A stretch of DNA of 64,000 nucleotides from an uncultured Desulfobulbus sp. (lineage in GTDB: Bacteria; Desulfobacterota; Desulfobulbia; Desulfobulbales; Desulfobulbaceae). Made by a program: the position numbers and the translations under genes. Below are positions 24,078 to 34,083 of the stretch, piece after piece (position 1 is the stretch's first letter; the number at the start of each line of letters is the position of its first letter). Below the pieces are notes generated by a model. It was given only the letters and a program-made list of their open reading frames with translations, did not search any database and was not told where the DNA came from. The stretch lies in assembly GCF_963664075.1 (NCBI RefSeq), contig NZ_OY760916.1, positions 558,001 through 622,000 on the forward strand, read 5' to 3'.

Positions 24078-25772
24078 TCAGGCCCCCTTTTGGGTTAACT
24101 TGGCCCAGCTGTCACGCAGGGTAACAATCCGATTAAAGACCGGTTTTTCAGGGGTGCTTTCCGTTGTATTCAGGCAGAAGTAGCCCTGGCGCTCGAATTG
24201 GAAGCGATCTTCCTCCTTTGCCTGCAGCAAGCCGGGCTCTAGCATACAGTTTGGCAGAACCGTGAGCGAATCAGGGTTGAGAAATTCCATGAAGCTCTTT
24301 TCTTTATCCGCGTCGGGATACTCAACCGTAAAGAGGCGATCGTAGAGGCGTACCTCGGCCTGGAGCGCATGTTCGGCAGAGACCCAATGAATGGTTCCTT
24401 TGACCTTGCGACCATCCGGTGCGGAACCTCCCCGAGTTTCCGGGTCATAGGTGCAGCGCAGCTCGATGACCTTGCCGCTTGCATCCTTGATGACTTCCTG
24501 GCAGGTGATCAGGTAGGCATAGCGCAGGCGTACCTCACGGCCAACGCTTAAACGGAAGAATTTTTTGGGAGCATCTTCCATGAAATCTGAACGTTCCACA
24601 TAGAGCTCACGGCTGAAAGGAACAACCCGTTCCCCCATCTCCGGGTTTTGCGGATGATTCTGGGCAACAAGTTCTTCGCTCTGTCCTTCGGGGTAATTGG
24701 TGATCACCACTTTGAGGGGATCGAGCACACCAAAGACGCGGGTCGCGTGCAGGTTGAGGTCGTCGCGGACCGCATTTTCCAGGACCCCCATATCGATCCA
24801 GGATTCCCGTTTGCCGATGCCGATTGTGTGGCAGAAGCTACGCAAAGAAGCCGGGGTGTAGCCTCGGCGCCTGAGACCGGAGATGGTGAGCATGCGGGGA
24901 TCGTCCCAGCCGGAGACATGGCCCTCGGTCACCAACTGGAGCAGTTTGCGTTTGCTGGTGACGGTATAGTTGATGTTGAGTCGGGCAAATTCAATCTGGC
25001 GCGGATGGTTGGGGGTGTTGAGTGTGTCGAGCACCCAGTCGTAGAGGGCCCGGTTGTTCTCGAATTCCAGGGTACAGAGGGAATGGGTGATCTGCTCCTG
25101 CATGTCGGAGAGACAGTGGGTGAAATCGTACATCGGGTAGATGCACCACTTGTCTCCGGTGCGGTGGTGGTTGCTTTTGAGAATGCGGTAAATGACCGGG
25201 TCGCGCATGACGATGTTGGGGGAGGCCATGTCGATCTTGGCGCGGAGTACGCAGCTGCCTTCTGCAAATTCACCGGCCCGCATACGGGCAAACAGATCCA
25301 GGTTCTCTTCGACGCTCCGATTGCGATACGGGCTCTCCTTGCCGGGCTCGGTGAGTGTCCCGCGGTGCTCCCGAATTTCCTCTCCGCTGAGTTCACAGAC
25401 ATAGGCCTTACCCAGTTTGATCAGCTCCACGGCAAAATCATGCAGCTGGTCAAAATAGTCGGAGGCGTAAAAGAGATTGTCTCCCCAGTCAAACCCCAGC
25501 CAGTGAACATCCCGCTGAATGGACTGGACGTATTCAGTGGATTCCTTGTCCGGGTTGGTGTCGTCAAAGCGCAGATGGCAGCGGCCGTTGAATTCCTGAG
25601 CCGCACCAAAGTTGAGGCAGATGGATTTGGCGTGGCCAATATGCAAAAAGCCGTTTGGCTCGGGGGGGAAACGGGTAACAATACTGCTGTGTTTTCCTGT
25701 GGCCAGGTCTTCGGCGATGATCTGACGAATAAAGTCAAGGGGTTTGCCGGTGGTCTCTTTTTCGGTGGTCAT
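24078..25772 (-). CDS. glnS: Glutaminyl-tRNA synthetase
   Basis: 564-residue class I synthetase charging tRNA-Gln directly. The HIGH motif reads HIGH in [10 protein letters not shown], the KMSKS-type loop is VTSKRKL, and PPEPNG at the start is diagnostic of GlnS rather than GltX. The C-terminal beta-barrel anticodon-binding region is complete. Presence of glnS with gltX and a tRNA-Gln gene in the same window argues against reliance on the amidotransferase route. It is the first gene of a unit with feoA; gltX lies upstream on the same strand. Confidence 0.97.
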   Translation of the reverse strand: MTTEKETTGKPLDFIRQIIAEDLATGKHSSIVTRFPPEPNGFLHIGHAKSICLNFGAAQEFNGRCHLRFDDTNPDKESTEYVQSIQRDVHWLGFDWGDNLFYASDYFDQLHDFAVELIKLGKAYVCELSGEEIREHRGTLTEPGKESPYRNRSVEENLDLFARMRAGEFAEGSCVLRAKIDMASPNIVMRDPVIYRILKSNHHRTGDKWCIYPMYDFTHCLSDMQEQITHSLCTLEFENNRALYDWVLDTLNTPNHPRQIEFARLNINYTVTSKRKLLQLVTEGHVSGWDDPRMLTISGLRRRGYTPASLRSFCHTIGIGKRESWIDMGVLENAVRDDLNLHATRVFGVLDPLKVVITNYPEGQSEELVAQNHPQNPEMGERVVPFSRELYVERSDFMEDAPKKFFRLSVGREVRLRYAYLITCQEVIKDASGKVIELRCTYDPETRGGSAPDGRKVKGTIHWVSAEHALQAEVRLYDRLFTVEYPDADKEKSFMEFLNPDSLTVLPNCMLEPGLLQAKEEDRFQFERQGYFCLNTTESTPEKPVFNRIVTLRDSWAKLTQKGA

Positions 25773-25828
25773 AAGTGGTGTTCCCTAAAAAAACACGAGG
25801 AGGAGGGGAGTTCGCATTGCTGGGCATC

Positions 25829-25863
25829 GGCAGCGCCCCATTTGAGAAGAACGGGGCGCTGCC
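25829..25863. repeat. GC-rich inverted repeat between gltX and glnS
   Basis: Perfect 11-bp arms GGCAGCGCCCC (25829-25839) and GGGGCGCTGCC (25853-25863), 24 bp after the gltX stop codon. A very stable hairpin but without a T tract, so it may act as an mRNA 3' stabiliser or weak terminator for gltX. Confidence 0.7.
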
Positions 25864-25886
25864 GGAGGCACACTGTGCAGTACGGC

Positions 25887-27374
25887 TTAGGCTTCGGTGT
25901 ACAAGTGATCGATGCTGCTCAAACGCTTAACAACGCGCTCTTGACCGAGAGTGGTGACAATATCAAACATGGATGGTCCTGCCAGCTGTCCTGTGAGCAC
26001 GGTCCGCATGCCGTTGATGAGGATGCCTGGTTTGATTTCCAGCTCATCGGCAAAATCACGGCAGGTTTGCTCGGTGGCTTCGGCGGAAAATTCAGCCAGC
26101 GCTTTATACCGCTCTGCAAGTTGCGGTAACCATGTCGCCAGATCCGGAAATTTGAGTACATTCTTTTTCAATGGCTTAGGATCAACCTCATAGTCATCGG
26201 CAAAGTAGGCTCTGCCCGCAGTGGTGAAATCCTTGAGCGTATGAAAGCGATCACGGATCAAGCCAAGCGTATGCAGATACCAGTCTTTTTGGGTTGTTGC
26301 ATAGGCCTCATCCCAGAGTTGAGCAGCTTCCAGCTCTTTTTGGACCATGGTCCCCAGCTCTGCAATATCCATAGAGCGCAGGTAGTGTTCGTTCATGGCG
26401 ATCAGTTTGGGGTCCGTGAAAAACTTGGGATCGCCCGGGCGAAAGTTGAACACCGAGTTGACTCGACTCATGCGGGAGAGGTCAAAGGCCTGCACCAGCT
26501 CATCACGAGTGAAATATTCCTGCTCGGTGCCGGGGTTCCAGCCCAGAAGGCAGAGAAAGTTGCACAGGGCCCAGGGAATAAAGCCATTGTCCCGGTAAAA
26601 CTGGACCGCGACAATCTCGCCGTGGCTGCGTTTGGAGATTTTGCGTTTTTTCAGGTCCAGAGTCAGCGGCATATGGGCAAAGGTAGGCAAGGGCGCTTCC
26701 AGTGCCTCATACAGCAGCACCTGCCGGGTGGTGTTGGTCATGTGGTCCTGACCACGAATGATATGGGTGATTCGATCACGAATATCATCGACAACATTGC
26801 ACAGCAGGTAGAGCGGCTTACCATTGGAGCGGACAATAACAAAATCTTCAAATTCGTTGTAGGCGCGTTCAATCCGGCCCAGCACCTGATCATCATAATA
26901 GAGGGTGCCCTGGCGTTCAGGGACCTTGAAGCGAATCACTGAAGGCAAGCCTTGGGCTTCTTTTTCCGCAACCTCTTCTGCACTCAGGTGGCGGCAGGTG
27001 CCATCATAGCCCACATCGGATTTTTTCTGGGCAAGTGCGGCCTCACGTTTCTGCTCCAGTTCTTCTTTGGTGCAGAAACATTTATAGGCCTGGCCTGTTT
27101 CCAGCAACCGGTTGGCCGCATTGATATGGTCCTGGGCAAATTCGGTCTGAAAATAAGGGCCTTCATCCCAATCGATTCCCAGCCATTGCATGCCTTCGAT
27201 GATACCGTCAATGGAGGCCTGGGTCGAGCGTTCCTCGTCTGTGTCTTCAATGCGCAGTATGAGTTTGCCGCCATGCTGCTTGGCAAAAAGCCAGTTGAAA
27301 AGCGCGGTCCGGGCTCCGCCGATATGAAGATAGCCGGTAGGGCTGGGTGGGAAACGCACACGTACTTCTTCCAT
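25887..27374 (-). CDS. gltX: Glutamyl-tRNA synthetase
   Basis: 495 residues. PPSPTGYLHIGGARTALFNWL carries the HIGH-like motif and KISKRSHG the KMSKS-like loop; WLGIDWDEGP and CxC...CRHLS (zinc-binding region CFC...C) fit bacterial GltX. The ATG at 27374 has AAGGAG 5 bases upstream; a GTG two codons earlier would overlap that site. It is slightly longer than the E. coli enzyme. GlnS is also present, so this copy is expected to be discriminating. Confidence 0.97.
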   Translation of the reverse strand: MEEVRVRFPPSPTGYLHIGGARTALFNWLFAKQHGGKLILRIEDTDEERSTQASIDGIIEGMQWLGIDWDEGPYFQTEFAQDHINAANRLLETGQAYKCFCTKEELEQKREAALAQKKSDVGYDGTCRHLSAEEVAEKEAQGLPSVIRFKVPERQGTLYYDDQVLGRIERAYNEFEDFVIVRSNGKPLYLLCNVVDDIRDRITHIIRGQDHMTNTTRQVLLYEALEAPLPTFAHMPLTLDLKKRKISKRSHGEIVAVQFYRDNGFIPWALCNFLCLLGWNPGTEQEYFTRDELVQAFDLSRMSRVNSVFNFRPGDPKFFTDPKLIAMNEHYLRSMDIAELGTMVQKELEAAQLWDEAYATTQKDWYLHTLGLIRDRFHTLKDFTTAGRAYFADDYEVDPKPLKKNVLKFPDLATWLPQLAERYKALAEFSAEATEQTCRDFADELEIKPGILINGMRTVLTGQLAGPSMFDIVTTLGQERVVKRLSSIDHLYTEA

Positions 27375-28025
27375 GAACACTCCTTATTTGGTTCGTCTAT
27401 TTGAGGTGAGTATCTTGAAAAAGGGTTCAGCGTCTCCAGTCACACGAGATAATTTTCTGAACAGTTTTTCAAGAAACCCAAAGAAGTTATGAGCTCTGGA
27501 TCCGCAGCCGCTGTTCGACGAGTACAAAAAAAGCAGCGGAATACCGACAGTCCTTGCGCAGTCAGAGAGCAGGGGCTGAAAAAGAAGGTGGAAAATCGAT
27601 GAAATCTGCTTACACATACCACATGCGCCCTTGCTCATTTTCATTATGCATACAGGGATGCCGGAGAGCAAACTTTAAAACCCGAAATATATAGCTCCTA
27701 AGTGGACACTCTTCAAGGCTGATGTGAAAAATGCTGGAAATTGTCTGGGGGGCTGCTTCAATCACCAGCTTCAGCTCGAAGCGTGAGAATTTAGTGTTGA
27801 GAGTGGCTGGTAATGCCGTTATAGTCCTCCGGGCTTATCGTCTGGTTTATTTTACGGGTACCTGCCCGGTATGAAAGGGGAGGGTTGGAGACAGCTTTCC
27901 GGTTTTATTTTATGAGAAAGATGATGCTGGTAACGTGCGCGTTGCACTTCCATGCGTTGAACAAATGAACAGAGACGCCGTTTTCTCCCATGGTTGTGTG
28001 AGCGGCGTTGTTCGAGAGGAAAAGT
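27375..28025. other. Long divergent intergenic region, no gene seen
   Basis: 651 bp between gltX (minus) and the DUF1844 gene (plus). No frame in it has convincing codon use, ribosome site or recognisable protein, and no tRNA or clear hairpin was found. It must contain promoters for both flanking units. A small RNA cannot be excluded. Confidence 0.55.
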
Positions 28026-28337
28026 ATGAGCGATAATCTCTCAAATTGTGGCGAATGTCCTGAAGGTAAAGTGCGAGATGATTCCGGACGTTGTGTGATG
28101 CCCGAGGTAACCTTTGCCTCGTTGGTGCTCTCTTTGAATACCTCTGCCCTCTATCACATGGGGGAGCTCCCTCATCCTGAAACCGGACAGCGCGTTGTCG
28201 ACCGGGAGTTGGCCAAACACACCATCGATACCCTGACGCTACTACAAACAAAGACCAAAGGGAATCTCGATGGAGATGAACAGGAGCTGGTGACCCGCGT
28301 GCTCTACGAGTTGAAAATGCGTTTTGTTAAGCTGTAA
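28026..28337 (+). CDS. DUF1844 family protein
   Basis: 103 residues. The middle stretch MPEVTFASLVLSLNTSALYH followed by MGELPHPETGQ is the DUF1844 signature. The N-terminal part has Cys residues in CGECPEG and CVMPE, possibly a metal or redox site. Function is not known; the family is common in Desulfobacterota and often beside ispE, as here (10 bp upstream). GAGAGG precedes the ATG at a good distance. Confidence 0.88.
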   Translation: MSDNLSNCGECPEGKVRDDSGRCVMPEVTFASLVLSLNTSALYHMGELPHPETGQRVVDRELAKHTIDTLTLLQTKTKGNLDGDEQELVTRVLYELKMRFVKL

Positions 28338-28347
28338 ATACATAACG

Positions 28348-29223
28348 ATGTCGCAGGATTCACTCACTGTTTATGCGCCGGCCAAGGTCAACCTGTCCCT
28401 GAAGATTCTTGGCCGACGTGATGATGGCTACCATCTGCTGGACACACACATGCAGAAGCTGGCGCTTTTTGACACCCTCAGTTTGAGCCGTGTCGAGAGC
28501 GGTATTCATCTGCAATGTCCAGGTGGGCAACTCCCGGAAGGCGAGGATAACCTTGTTTATAAAGCCGCAGCGCTATTTCTTGCCTGGGTTGCGGAGCATA
28601 GAGGTGTTTCAGCCGGAGTAGCCTTGACGCTGGTAAAAAACATCCCCATTGCTGCGGGGCTCGGGGGGGGGAGTAGTGATGCTGCTGCGACCCTGCTTGG
28701 TCTGAATGATATGCTGAAAGCCGGCTGTCCCGAGGAGGAGCTTCTTCGTCTGGGGCTCTTACTGGGGGCTGATGTCCCGTTTTTTATCCAGCAAGCGCAA
28801 GCTGTGCGGGCAAAGGGGGTTGGCGAGGAGATGGTGCCGGTAGCCTCCCTTCATGATTGCTGGATATTACTGGTTAATCCCGGTTTTTCCGTTTCGACCC
28901 GCTGGGTGTATCAGAATTTTGCGTTGACAGAAAATGACGAGTCGGTTACTTTGCAAAATTCACGGAATGCAGTTGGTGGAAAATATGACACCGACTTGTC
29001 TCTGTTGCTGGTTAATGATCTGGAACGGGTAACGCTTAAAAAGTATCCAGAACTTGAGCGTATTAAGCATGAGATGCTGGCGCTTGGGGCTGATGGATCT
29101 TTGATGTCAGGTTCAGGGCCAACATTATTTGGTATATTTAAGGATCAGCAGAGGGCTCAGGGAGCTTTGTCTCTTTTTCAAGAGCAGTTCTCTCAGGTTT
29201 TTCTCGTTGAACCTTTGCAATAA
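28348..29223 (+). CDS. ispE: 4-diphosphocytidyl-2-C-methyl-D-erythritol kinase
   Basis: 291-residue GHMP kinase of the MEP isoprenoid pathway; phosphorylates CDP-ME at the 2-hydroxyl. The N-terminal APAKVNLSLKILGRRDDGYH and the ATP loop IPIAAGLGGGSSDAAAT are diagnostic, and GSGPTLFG is the third GHMP motif. ATG at 28348, 10 bp after the DUF1844 gene and probably co-transcribed. dxs and ispA of the same pathway lie 28 kb away. Confidence 0.97.
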   Translation: MSQDSLTVYAPAKVNLSLKILGRRDDGYHLLDTHMQKLALFDTLSLSRVESGIHLQCPGGQLPEGEDNLVYKAAALFLAWVAEHRGVSAGVALTLVKNIPIAAGLGGGSSDAAATLLGLNDMLKAGCPEEELLRLGLLLGADVPFFIQQAQAVRAKGVGEEMVPVASLHDCWILLVNPGFSVSTRWVYQNFALTENDESVTLQNSRNAVGGKYDTDLSLLLVNDLERVTLKKYPELERIKHEMLALGADGSLMSGSGPTLFGIFKDQQRAQGALSLFQEQFSQVFLVEPLQ

Positions 29224-29263
29224 AAATAAAGAGCACTGTCCGCTCAGTGTATCAGAAACGGGT

Positions 29264-29339
29264 TGGGGCGTCGTCAAGCGGTAAGACACAAGGTTTTGAT
29301 CCTTGCATTCGGGGGTTCGAATCCCTCCGCCCCAGCCAA
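29264..29339 (+). tRNA. tRNA-Gln (anticodon TTG)
   Basis: Complete cloverleaf: acceptor TGGGGCG pairs with CGCCCCA, anticodon loop TTTTGAT with TTG, T-arm GGGGGTTCGAATCCCTC. The 3' CCA is encoded (29337-29339). The discriminator base is G. It sits in the ispE-prs spacer, a common arrangement in this phylum, and is likely processed from the same transcript. Confidence 0.97.
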
Positions 29340-29359
29340 TCGCTATCAATCAGTTCGTC

Positions 29360-30298
29360 ATGCCCAAACAATTGAAGATATTCACCGGGAACGCTAATCC
29401 AGCAATTGCACAAGAAATTTGTGACTACCTCCAGGTTCCCCTTGGCGCTGCCGAGGTGAAACAATTCTCCGACGGAGAGGTTTCCGTCGAGATCGGGGAA
29501 AACGTCCGCGGCGCAGATGTCTTTATCGTTCAGCCGACCTGTTCGCCTGTGAACGATAATCTCATGGAGCTGTTGATCATGGTTGATGCGGTGCGCCGTG
29601 CCTCTGCCCGTCGCATAACTGCGGTCATGCCCTACTATGGGTATGCCCGTCAGGATCGTAAAGTCCGGCCGCGTACGCCTATTACTGCAAAGGCTGTGGC
29701 AGAAATGCTCAACGTCGTCGGCACCCGTCGAGTGTTGTGCATGGATCTGCATGCCGGACAGATTCAGGGCTTTTTCAATGTCCCTGTTGATCATCTGTAT
29801 GCCGCACCTGTTATCCTGAAGCACATTCGGGATAGATTTGAAGATGTGGTTATGGTTTCTCCGGACGCTGGTGGTGTGGAGCGAACTCGGGCTTTTGCCA
29901 AACGGCTCAACGCCGGGCTGGCAATTATCGATAAACGTCGAGAGAAAGCCAACGAGTGTGAAGCGATGCATGTCATCGGTGACGTTGCCGGTAAAACCGC
30001 CATTCTTCTGGATGATATCGTCGACACCGCAGGGACTTTGTGTGGTGGCGCGGATATGCTGAAAAAAGTCGGTGCAAAAGAAGTACACGCCTGTTGCTCC
30101 CACGGGGTCCTGTCAGGGCCCGCCATTGAGCGAATTAATAACTCCTGCTTGAAATCGCTGGTGGTGACAAACTCCATACCTCTCAAGGCCGAAGCTGCCA
30201 AGTGCGAAAAGGTTACTGTGCTTTCGGTTGGAGAATTACTGGGAGAGGCAATCAAGAGAATCCACACCGAGGATTCTGTAAGTTGTTTGTTTGTTTGA
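29360..30298 (+). CDS. prs: Ribose-phosphate pyrophosphokinase (PRPP synthase)
   Basis: 312 residues, class I PRPP synthase making PRPP from ribose 5-phosphate and ATP. Visible are [12 protein letters not shown], the flexible loop Arg residues in YGYARQDRK, the [15 protein letters not shown] segment and the PRPP loop [11 protein letters not shown]. It follows tRNA-Gln by 20 bp without a strong ribosome site and precedes rplY. The product feeds nucleotide, His and Trp synthesis. Confidence 0.97.
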   Translation: MPKQLKIFTGNANPAIAQEICDYLQVPLGAAEVKQFSDGEVSVEIGENVRGADVFIVQPTCSPVNDNLMELLIMVDAVRRASARRITAVMPYYGYARQDRKVRPRTPITAKAVAEMLNVVGTRRVLCMDLHAGQIQGFFNVPVDHLYAAPVILKHIRDRFEDVVMVSPDAGGVERTRAFAKRLNAGLAIIDKRREKANECEAMHVIGDVAGKTAILLDDIVDTAGTLCGGADMLKKVGAKEVHACCSHGVLSGPAIERINNSCLKSLVVTNSIPLKAEAAKCEKVTVLSVGELLGEAIKRIHTEDSVSCLFV

Positions 30299-30354
30299 TT
30301 TTTAACTGATTATTTACGAATTGTAATAGGACCCGGGGATAGGGGAGGAAAGGT

Positions 30355-30912
30355 ATGATTCAAGTTAATTTAGATTCGGCAGTGCGCACTGTCTTTGGAA
30401 AAGGTCCGATGCGCCAGCTGCGCATGCAGGAAATGACACCGGCAAATCTTTATAGTGGCGGCAGTCAGCCTGTACCTCTCCAGTTTGAAACAGCTGCGCT
30501 GTTCAAAGGGTTGCTCAATATTCATGGTCGCAATGCTGTTGTTACCCTTAAGATCGAAGGTGACAGCAAGCCCGAGCGCAACGTGCTGGTACAGGAAATT
30601 CAGAAGGATCCGATCACCGGTGGGCTCATTCATGTGGACTTCCTTGAGATCGCTCTGGATAAACCCATGAAGTTTACCGTACCGCTCAAGTACACCGGCG
30701 TTGCCAAGGGTGTTGATCTCGGTGGCGACCTGCAGGTTTTCAAAGAGACCGTTGTCCTTCAGGGATGTCCGATGGATATTCCCGATATGATCGAAACCGA
30801 CATCACCCCGCTTGAGCGTGGTGGTGCAGGTATCACCTATGGTGACCTGGCGGTGCCTGAAGCGGTTGAAATGCTTGAGAAGGCAACCACAGTTTGTGTG
30901 TCTGTAAGCTAA
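30355..30912 (+). CDS. rplY: 50S ribosomal protein L25 (Ctc form)
   Basis: 185 residues, the two-domain Ctc-type L25: an N-terminal 5S rRNA-binding barrel followed by a TL5-like domain (DVTxxPLERGGAG-type region near residue 150, reading TPLERGGAGITYGDLAVP). GGGAGGAAAGG precedes the ATG. It follows prs and is closed by a strong terminator, while pth starts beyond it. Confidence 0.95.
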   Translation: MIQVNLDSAVRTVFGKGPMRQLRMQEMTPANLYSGGSQPVPLQFETAALFKGLLNIHGRNAVVTLKIEGDSKPERNVLVQEIQKDPITGGLIHVDFLEIALDKPMKFTVPLKYTGVAKGVDLGGDLQVFKETVVLQGCPMDIPDMIETDITPLERGGAGITYGDLAVPEAVEMLEKATTVCVSVS

Positions 30913-30958
30913 AAGCATACAGTCCCACATGGCAGCTTGACTGCTCACAGAAATGCAT

Positions 30959-30993
30959 GAGCCGGAAATATTTTTTTCCGGCTCTTTTTTTTT
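30959..30993 (+). terminator. Rho-independent terminator of rplY
   Basis: GAGCCGGAAA (30959-30968) pairs with TTTCCGGCTC (30975-30984) and is followed by a run of nine T, 46 bp after the rplY stop codon and 40 bp before pth. Confidence 0.93.
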
Positions 30994-31032
30994 GCCCGTG
31001 CGCATCCTCATCTTTTTCTTTTTATTTTTCCC

Positions 31033-31632
31033 ATGGCAGATACACGATTTCTTCTGGTTGGTCTTGGTAACCCCGGTGCCGAATACGAACTGACTCGTCA
31101 TAATGTGGGTTTTATTTTTCTCGATTATCTTGCCGAGCGAGCCGGCTGTCGTATTGATGGGCAAAAGATGGATGGGCTCTATGGACAGGCTCGTGCCTTT
31201 GGGAACCAGCTTTTGTATCTGAAGCCACAAACCTACATGAACCGATCTGGTAAAAGCGTCCGTGCATTTGCCGACTACTTCAAGATTCCTAAAGAACGAA
31301 TCATGGTCTTGCATGATGATCTCGACCTGGCCACCGGCCGTATAAAAGTGGTGGGAAAGGGCGGAGCAGGGGGGCATAATGGCATTCGTTCTCTTGGGCA
31401 ACACCTTGGCTGTTCAGATTTCGCGCGCATAAAAATAGGTATTGGACGACCTCCTCAAAATGAACAGGGCCAGGGGCAACCTGTGGACCGCTATGTACTC
31501 TCAAAAATGGGCACAGATGAAATCCGTCTCTTCGAACAGCGATTTGATATCGTTGAAGAGGCTGTAGAATTGTTTGTTCGGGATGGAATCGACCGGTGCA
31601 TGAACAGTATTAACGGTCGTAACCAGACCTGA
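31033..31632 (+). CDS. pth: Peptidyl-tRNA hydrolase
   Basis: 199 residues. Releases tRNA from prematurely dropped peptidyl-tRNA. VGLGNPGAEYELTRHNVGF has the substrate Asn and the catalytic His, LHDDLDLATGRIKV the catalytic Asp, and GGAGGHNGIRS the conserved glycine loop. It follows rplY after a terminator; the prs-rplY-pth order is widespread. Confidence 0.97.
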   Translation: MADTRFLLVGLGNPGAEYELTRHNVGFIFLDYLAERAGCRIDGQKMDGLYGQARAFGNQLLYLKPQTYMNRSGKSVRAFADYFKIPKERIMVLHDDLDLATGRIKVVGKGGAGGHNGIRSLGQHLGCSDFARIKIGIGRPPQNEQGQGQPVDRYVLSKMGTDEIRLFEQRFDIVEEAVELFVRDGIDRCMNSINGRNQT

Positions 31633-31989
31633 TCGCAAGGTCCATTGGGCAAGCCGCGCAGCGCGGCTGAGATCTTTATTGTGAGGGAAACCAGGATTTT
31701 GCTATAACCGGCCGACAATATTTCATTTTTTCAGGCATTCTTACTGATGCGTCTGAGGTTCTCGCTGGCCAAAGCTGTATTTTTTTTACCGGCGAACCGT
31801 ATTGAAGTTTCTGGTGTAATCGCCCGGAGATAAGCTGCAGGAAACGATTACTTTTCCCTTATTTGCAATACAGGGAAAGAACCATCCTTTGCGATTATTG
31901 AAAAAGTATGTTATCATAATATCTTAGATATTTGCAGTCATCAGGGGCGAAATGTAGACTGCCTTTTCTTTTTCGTTTTGGAGGGATAT
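31633..31989. other. Intergenic region with carD promoter
   Basis: 357 bp. A short GC-rich hairpin AGCCGC/GCGGCT lies about 20 bp after the pth stop but has no T tract. The rest becomes AT-rich and ends in the promoter and leader of carD. No gene was seen. Confidence 0.6.
31889..31917 (+). promoter_or_regulatory. Probable carD promoter
   Basis: TTGCGA (31889-31894) and TATCAT (31912-31917) at the optimal 17-bp spacing, each four or five matches to the housekeeping consensus. It would start transcription near 31924, about 65 nt before the carD start. Confidence 0.6.
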
Positions 31990-32469
31990 GTGTTTTCAGA
32001 AGGTGATATGGCTGTCTATCCGGCCCATGGCGTAGGCCTGATCGAAGCCATTGAAACGCAAACAATTGGTGGTATTGATCAGAGTTTTTATGTCATGCGT
32101 ATTCTCGATAATGACATGACGATTATGATCCCAACCGCCAATAGCGCCAATGTCGGCTTGCGAGCCATAATTTCAGGTGATGAAGTCACGAAAGTTGTCG
32201 ATATCCTCAAAGAACGTGACGTGAAAATTACCTCACAGACCTGGAATAGACGGTACCGCGAGTACATGGAAAAAATCAAAACAGGTTCCGTCTTTGAGGT
32301 GGCTGTCGTACTCCGGGACCTCTTTTTGCTCAAAGAGGATAAAGATCTTTCCTACGGCGAGCGAAAAATGCTGGACACTGCTAAAAGTCTCCTCGTTAAA
32401 GAGCTCTCTCTGGCTCAGAAAACTGACGAAGACAGCATTGAAAAACAGATCGAAAAATTATTCAGCTAA
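31990..32469 (+). CDS. carD: CarD family transcriptional regulator
   Basis: 159 residues. N-terminal RNA polymerase interacting domain (FSEGDMAVYPAHGVGLIEAIE, Tudor-like) and a helical C-terminal domain with WNRRYREYMEKIKTG, which contacts DNA at the promoter upstream edge. CarD proteins bind the RNA polymerase beta subunit and stabilise open complexes. GTG at 31990 is chosen because GGAGGG lies 4 bases ahead; a TTG four codons earlier overlaps that site. It has its own promoter and is followed by rluD after 16 bp. Confidence 0.92.
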   Translation: MFSEGDMAVYPAHGVGLIEAIETQTIGGIDQSFYVMRILDNDMTIMIPTANSANVGLRAIISGDEVTKVVDILKERDVKITSQTWNRRYREYMEKIKTGSVFEVAVVLRDLFLLKEDKDLSYGERKMLDTAKSLLVKELSLAQKTDEDSIEKQIEKLFS

Positions 32470-32485
32470 AAGGCGACTGTTGTAG

Positions 32486-33466
32486 ATGACCGAGTCGTCG
32501 GTATCACATTGCATCCCAACCGAGCACCAGTGCGAAGACGATCTTTCAAACACGTTTTCGATTGCTGCCAGTGAGGCTGGGCTCAGGCTTGATCGTTACC
32601 TGACCAGCAACTTTCCGGAACATTCCAGATCATCACTGAACAAACTCATCGTCTCCGCTGCTGTGCGGGTCAATGGGCAAACCGTTAAGGCTGGATACCG
32701 TCTTCGAGAGGGGGACTCTGTGTCTGTTGAGTTCCCCGTCTCCAAAGAGGAGTCGCTGCAGCCTGAAAAAATTGACTTTCCGGTCCTGTTTGAAGATGAA
32801 CATCTTCTGGTGATCAGTAAGCCGCCGGGGCTGGTGGTTCATCCCGCCTGTGGTCATACCTCTGGCACCCTCGTGCACGGTTTATTACATCACTGTGATG
32901 GTGGCTTGCCCTCCTTGGACGGTGAGCGGCCTGGTATTGTCCATCGTCTGGATAAAGACACTTCCGGCATCATGTTGGTAGCCAAGGATGAGGTCTCGCT
33001 GCGGGGATTGATGGCCGATTTTAAAGATCGCCGCATTCATAAATCGTATCAGGCGCTGTTGCTGCGCTCTCCCCGTGAACCACAAGGTCGGATTGTTCAG
33101 CCTCTTGGCCGTCACCCAGTTGAGCGGAAGAAAATGGCGGTCCGGCCTGCCGATGGAAAATATGCCGCAAGTAACTGGCAGATTAATGAGTACTTTGACA
33201 ATGGATGGTGTCTGGCGGAGATTGCTATTGAGACTGGGCGTACCCATCAGATTCGTGTGCATATGGCCTGGGTAAAGGCTCCCGTGCTCGGCGATCGGCT
33301 CTATGGAGGCGCCGTCGCACCTCATAGCGGCTTCCGGGTTGAGCGGCAAATGCTCCATGCCAGTACATTGCACTTTACCCATCCGGTTCATGGCAAAGAA
33401 ATGTCCTTTACCGCTCCACTCTGGGAGGATATGCAGCAGTTGCTTGAGGCTCTGCGGGGCAACTGA
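32486..33466 (+). CDS. rluD: RluD-type 23S rRNA pseudouridine synthase
   Basis: 326 residues. N-terminal S4 RNA-binding domain (LRLDRYLTSNFPEHSRSSLNKLI) then the RluA-family catalytic domain with HRLDKDTSGIMLVAK carrying the catalytic Asp and ETGRTHQIRVHM. It modifies uridines in 23S rRNA, RluD-like by length and S4 domain, but the exact target is not provable here. Its stop overlaps the coaE start by one base. Confidence 0.92.
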   Translation: MTESSVSHCIPTEHQCEDDLSNTFSIAASEAGLRLDRYLTSNFPEHSRSSLNKLIVSAAVRVNGQTVKAGYRLREGDSVSVEFPVSKEESLQPEKIDFPVLFEDEHLLVISKPPGLVVHPACGHTSGTLVHGLLHHCDGGLPSLDGERPGIVHRLDKDTSGIMLVAKDEVSLRGLMADFKDRRIHKSYQALLLRSPREPQGRIVQPLGRHPVERKKMAVRPADGKYAASNWQINEYFDNGWCLAEIAIETGRTHQIRVHMAWVKAPVLGDRLYGGAVAPHSGFRVERQMLHASTLHFTHPVHGKEMSFTAPLWEDMQQLLEALRGN

Positions 33467-34083
33467 TGGCATCCACTTCTTTTGTGCTTGGCATCACCGG
33501 TGGAATTGGCTCCGGAAAGAGTGCTGTAAGCCGCTTGCTTGCCAGTTATTGTCTGACACCCCTGGTCGATGTGGATCAGTGCTGCAGGACACTCCTTGAT
33601 GTTGGCGAGCCGGGCTGGCTTGCGTTGAAGCAAAATTTTGGCCAGCAATTTTTGTTACCGTCTCAGGAGATCGATCGGGTAAAACTGCGCAATCACCTGT
33701 TTGGCGATGACAATTTTCGCCAAAAGGTCGATTCTCTCTTGCATCCATTGGCTCAAAAGGCCATGCTGGATGAGGTTGCCCTGCTTGCGGCACCCCTGGT
33801 CATGGTTGAGGTGCCCTTGCTCTATGAAGCCGGGTGGCAGCAGGCGGTGGATGCTGTTTTAGTGATCTTCGCTCGACGCGGGCGTCAATGTTGCCGTATA
33901 ATGCAACGTGACAAGGTTTCGCGGGGCCAGGCAGCCCAGGCAATCCGCTCTCAAATGGATCTGAGGAAAAAGGCTCGATTGGCCGACTACTGCATAGATA
34001 ATAGCGGTGATTGGCACCAGACCCGTATAGAGGTGATTCGGCTCGGAGACACGCTCTCTGAACGGTTTGCAGGGATTTTTTAG
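33466..34083 (+). CDS. coaE: Dephospho-CoA kinase
   Basis: 205 residues. Last step of CoA synthesis, phosphorylating the 3'-hydroxyl of dephospho-CoA. The P-loop is in LGITGGIGSGKSAVS, the CoA-binding Asp in LVDVDQ, and VEVPLLYEAGW is diagnostic. Coupled to rluD by TGATG overlap. Probably the end of the carD-rluD-coaE unit, although no terminator is evident after it. Confidence 0.95.
   Translation: MASTSFVLGITGGIGSGKSAVSRLLASYCLTPLVDVDQCCRTLLDVGEPGWLALKQNFGQQFLLPSQEIDRVKLRNHLFGDDNFRQKVDSLLHPLAQKAMLDEVALLAAPLVMVEVPLLYEAGWQQAVDAVLVIFARRGRQCCRIMQRDKVSRGQAAQAIRSQMDLRKKARLADYCIDNSGDWHQTRIEVIRLGDTLSERFAGIF

Noticed and set aside
27384-27671. Minus-strand frame of 95 codons in the gltX-DUF1844 spacer
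   Set aside because: No ribosome site and no protein-like pattern; the peptide is Cys/Phe-rich without a recognisable family, so it was treated as noncoding.
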